Shown here in pieces: positions 62,943 to 64,000 of a stretch of DNA of 64,000 nucleotides; position 1 is the stretch's first letter; every line of letters starts with the position of its first letter. A program made the translations under genes and the position numbers. Under the pieces are notes generated by a model that made no database searches, had not been told where the DNA came from, and was given only the letters and a program-made list of their open reading frames with translations. Location of the stretch: assembly GCA_019509785.1 (NCBI GenBank), contig JAEKLQ010000022.1, positions 124,001 to 188,000 on the forward strand, in the 5' to 3' direction. This DNA comes from Fibrobacterota bacterium (GTDB taxonomy: Bacteria; Fibrobacterota; Fibrobacteria; UBA11236).

Positions 62943-63353
62943 TCAGCCATGCGGCGCATGCGACGAATCCGCAGGGGCCGCCCCGGAATCGCCTCCGTGC
63001 ATGGAGGCAGACACCCCGACCAAGTACTGGGTTATGGCCCGCTGCTGATCGGGATTGAGTTTGGCGTTCTCCGACATGCGCTCCACCATTCCCGGCCAAT
63101 CCTGGGGATCGAGGAAGGCGGGATCCTTGAGGGAATGGCAAGCTCCGCAACGCCCGATATAGAGGCTGCGGCCAACCTTGAGGGCCTCCAGCGTAGTAAC
63201 TTGCCCGTTACGTCCCGCCAACTCCACTTCCTTGGCGGTGGGGTGGGGGATGCGCGAACTGCCGGCGCATCCCGCCAGCGAAAAAAGCGCGACGGCCACG
63301 GGGACGGCCGCGCGGAGCCGATCAGATATGGAAGGAGAAGAGCAACCTGGCAT
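62943..63353 (-). CDS. Mono-haem c-type cytochrome lipoprotein
   Basis: A 136-residue lipoprotein: lipobox LAGC (Cys29), one haem site CGACH (residues 69-73), and WPGMVERMSENAKLNPDQQ with Met as probable sixth ligand. Monohaem cytochrome fold, periplasmic electron carrier. The ATG at 63353 has AAAAGG upstream; an earlier in-frame start would place it deeper inside the preceding gene. It overlaps the end of the upstream gene by about 30 bases, suggesting coupling. Confidence 0.8.
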   Translation of the reverse strand: MPGCSSPSISDRLRAAVPVAVALFSLAGCAGSSRIPHPTAKEVELAGRNGQVTTLEALKVGRSLYIGRCGACHSLKDPAFLDPQDWPGMVERMSENAKLNPDQQRAITQYLVGVSASMHGGDSGAAPADSSHAPHG

Positions 63354-64000
63354 TGACCTTTTCGCCGTCATCGAGCACAAGTATAGAACCGCCCGATTCC
63401 TTGGACAAGGCCGGCAATTGCGGAAGGACGGAAAGCGTCACCCACCAGGACTGGGTCGCGTAGGAGACCACGGGGCCGGCGTACAGGGCCGAGAACCGGT
63501 AGGCCAGGTCTTCTGCTTCCGCCTTCGCGATGGCGTTGTGGTTGCGGAGTTCCAGGCCGGCCATGAATCCCGGCTTGATCTCGTAGGTCGCGCCCAGGGA
63601 AAGGTCGGGGGCGATCTCTTCCAATTCCATCCCGCCGTCGGCTTTGGCCGCGTACTCGAATTCGGTGATGGCGTTGGCGGCGAACAGCCAATTCCCCGCC
63701 TTCTTGTCAAGGAGGATTTTAGGTTCGATCTCCATCCCCGCGGTCCCGTAGGACAATTCCGCGTACAGCCCCAGGCCCACGGGATCGGCCACCGGATCCA
63801 TCAACTTCCATTTCCATTCGTTGGAGATGCCCTGCCATTCGAAGGACGAGGACAAGGCGGTTCCGCCTTCGGTGACGTTGCTCCAGTTCAGGTAGAAAGA
63901 GGTCATCAGGCGTTCGGCCACGCCCACTTCGAATTCCAGGCGATGATCGAGGGCGGCGTAATAATCGTCGCGGCCGGCGCGCAAGGTGGTGGAGGTCTCG
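63322..64000 (-). CDS. Outer-membrane barrel-like protein (5' partial)
   Basis: The frame is open to base 64000, so the start lies outside the window. About 226 residues are visible, with alternating hydrophobic strands typical of beta-barrels: FEVGVAERLMTSFYLNWSNV, GLGLYAELSYGTAGMEIEPK, WLFAANAITEFEYAAK, LSLGATYEIKPGFMAGLELR, and a terminal RLLFSFHI, compatible with a C-terminal barrel strand ending in an aromatic/hydrophobic residue. Overlap with the cytochrome gene links the two, possibly as an outer-membrane conduit. Family not certain. Confidence 0.6.
   Translation of the reverse strand, partial: ETSTTLRAGRDDYYAALDHRLEFEVGVAERLMTSFYLNWSNVTEGGTALSSSFEWQGISNEWKWKLMDPVADPVGLGLYAELSYGTAGMEIEPKILLDKKAGNWLFAANAITEFEYAAKADGGMELEEIAPDLSLGATYEIKPGFMAGLELRNHNAIAKAEAEDLAYRFSALYAGPVVSYATQSWWVTLSVLPQLPALSKESGGSILVLDDGEKVNARLLFSFHI

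Noticed and set aside
1-64000. tRNA, rRNA, prophage or toxin-antitoxin genes
   Set aside because: None recognised on either strand; the small XRE-thioredoxin pair was considered as a toxin-antitoxin unit but the second gene is a plain thioredoxin.

Overview
This is a GC-rich, gene-dense chromosomal window of about 58 protein genes on both strands. I saw no rRNA, tRNA, CRISPR array or prophage. The best taxonomic hint is a lipoprotein with a fibro-slime-type domain (34821-35708), a family characteristic of Fibrobacterota. Several secreted proteins also end in short modules resembling type IX secretion (T9SS) sorting tails, and multihaem cytochromes and FG-GAP/VCBS proteins are frequent. I infer a free-living, respiring, Gram-negative relative of Fibrobacterota (FCB group). 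This is an inference, not a proof.

Layout. 1-8 kb: a DNA ligase D cut by the left edge, a PAP2-like protein, a DTW-domain tRNA-modification protein, an ECF42-type sigma factor, a VOC protein, an ABC-2 exporter, a DUF1801 protein and a bacteriohemerythrin. 8.1-8.7 kb: a small XRE regulator and a thioredoxin in one operon, with a palindromic operator inside the promoter. 9.4-11.5 kb: a DUF692/MNIO oxidase with an extra C-terminal domain, preceded by a 49-residue one-cysteine peptide with a strong ribosome-binding site. This is a candidate, possibly undescribed, peptide-modification (RiPP) system and the most interesting locus here. 11.5-25.5 kb: small conserved proteins, membrane proteins, two VCBS-repeat proteins, PhzF, YchJ, a methyltransferase and an eight-haem lipoprotein cytochrome.

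25.6-29.6 kb: an operon of lysyl-phosphatidylglycerol synthase/flippase (MprF) and an AcvB/VirJ-type hydrolase, which would make and remove the same lipid. 29.8-36.6 kb: secreted and surface proteins (beta-helix, PEP-CTERM, fibro-slime), a DadA-Rieske oxidoreductase and an AraC regulator. 37-45 kb: a sodium/solute symporter, a beta-propeller protein convergent with a di-haem HNE_0200-type protein, ApbE, and a tandem pair of 208-residue secreted paralogues.

45.3-54.8 kb, all on the minus strand: two complete tripartite exporters, an EmrAB-TolC set led by a TetR regulator and a MacAB-TolC-like set. Just upstream lies a 160-bp foldback element (perfect 18-bp ends, TTA duplication); one end of the same sequence recurs alone at 34.7 kb. 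55-64 kb: glucose-6-phosphate isomerase, a giant DUF349 repeat protein, a CDF metal exporter, a mono-haem cytochrome lipoprotein and a barrel-like protein cut by the right edge.
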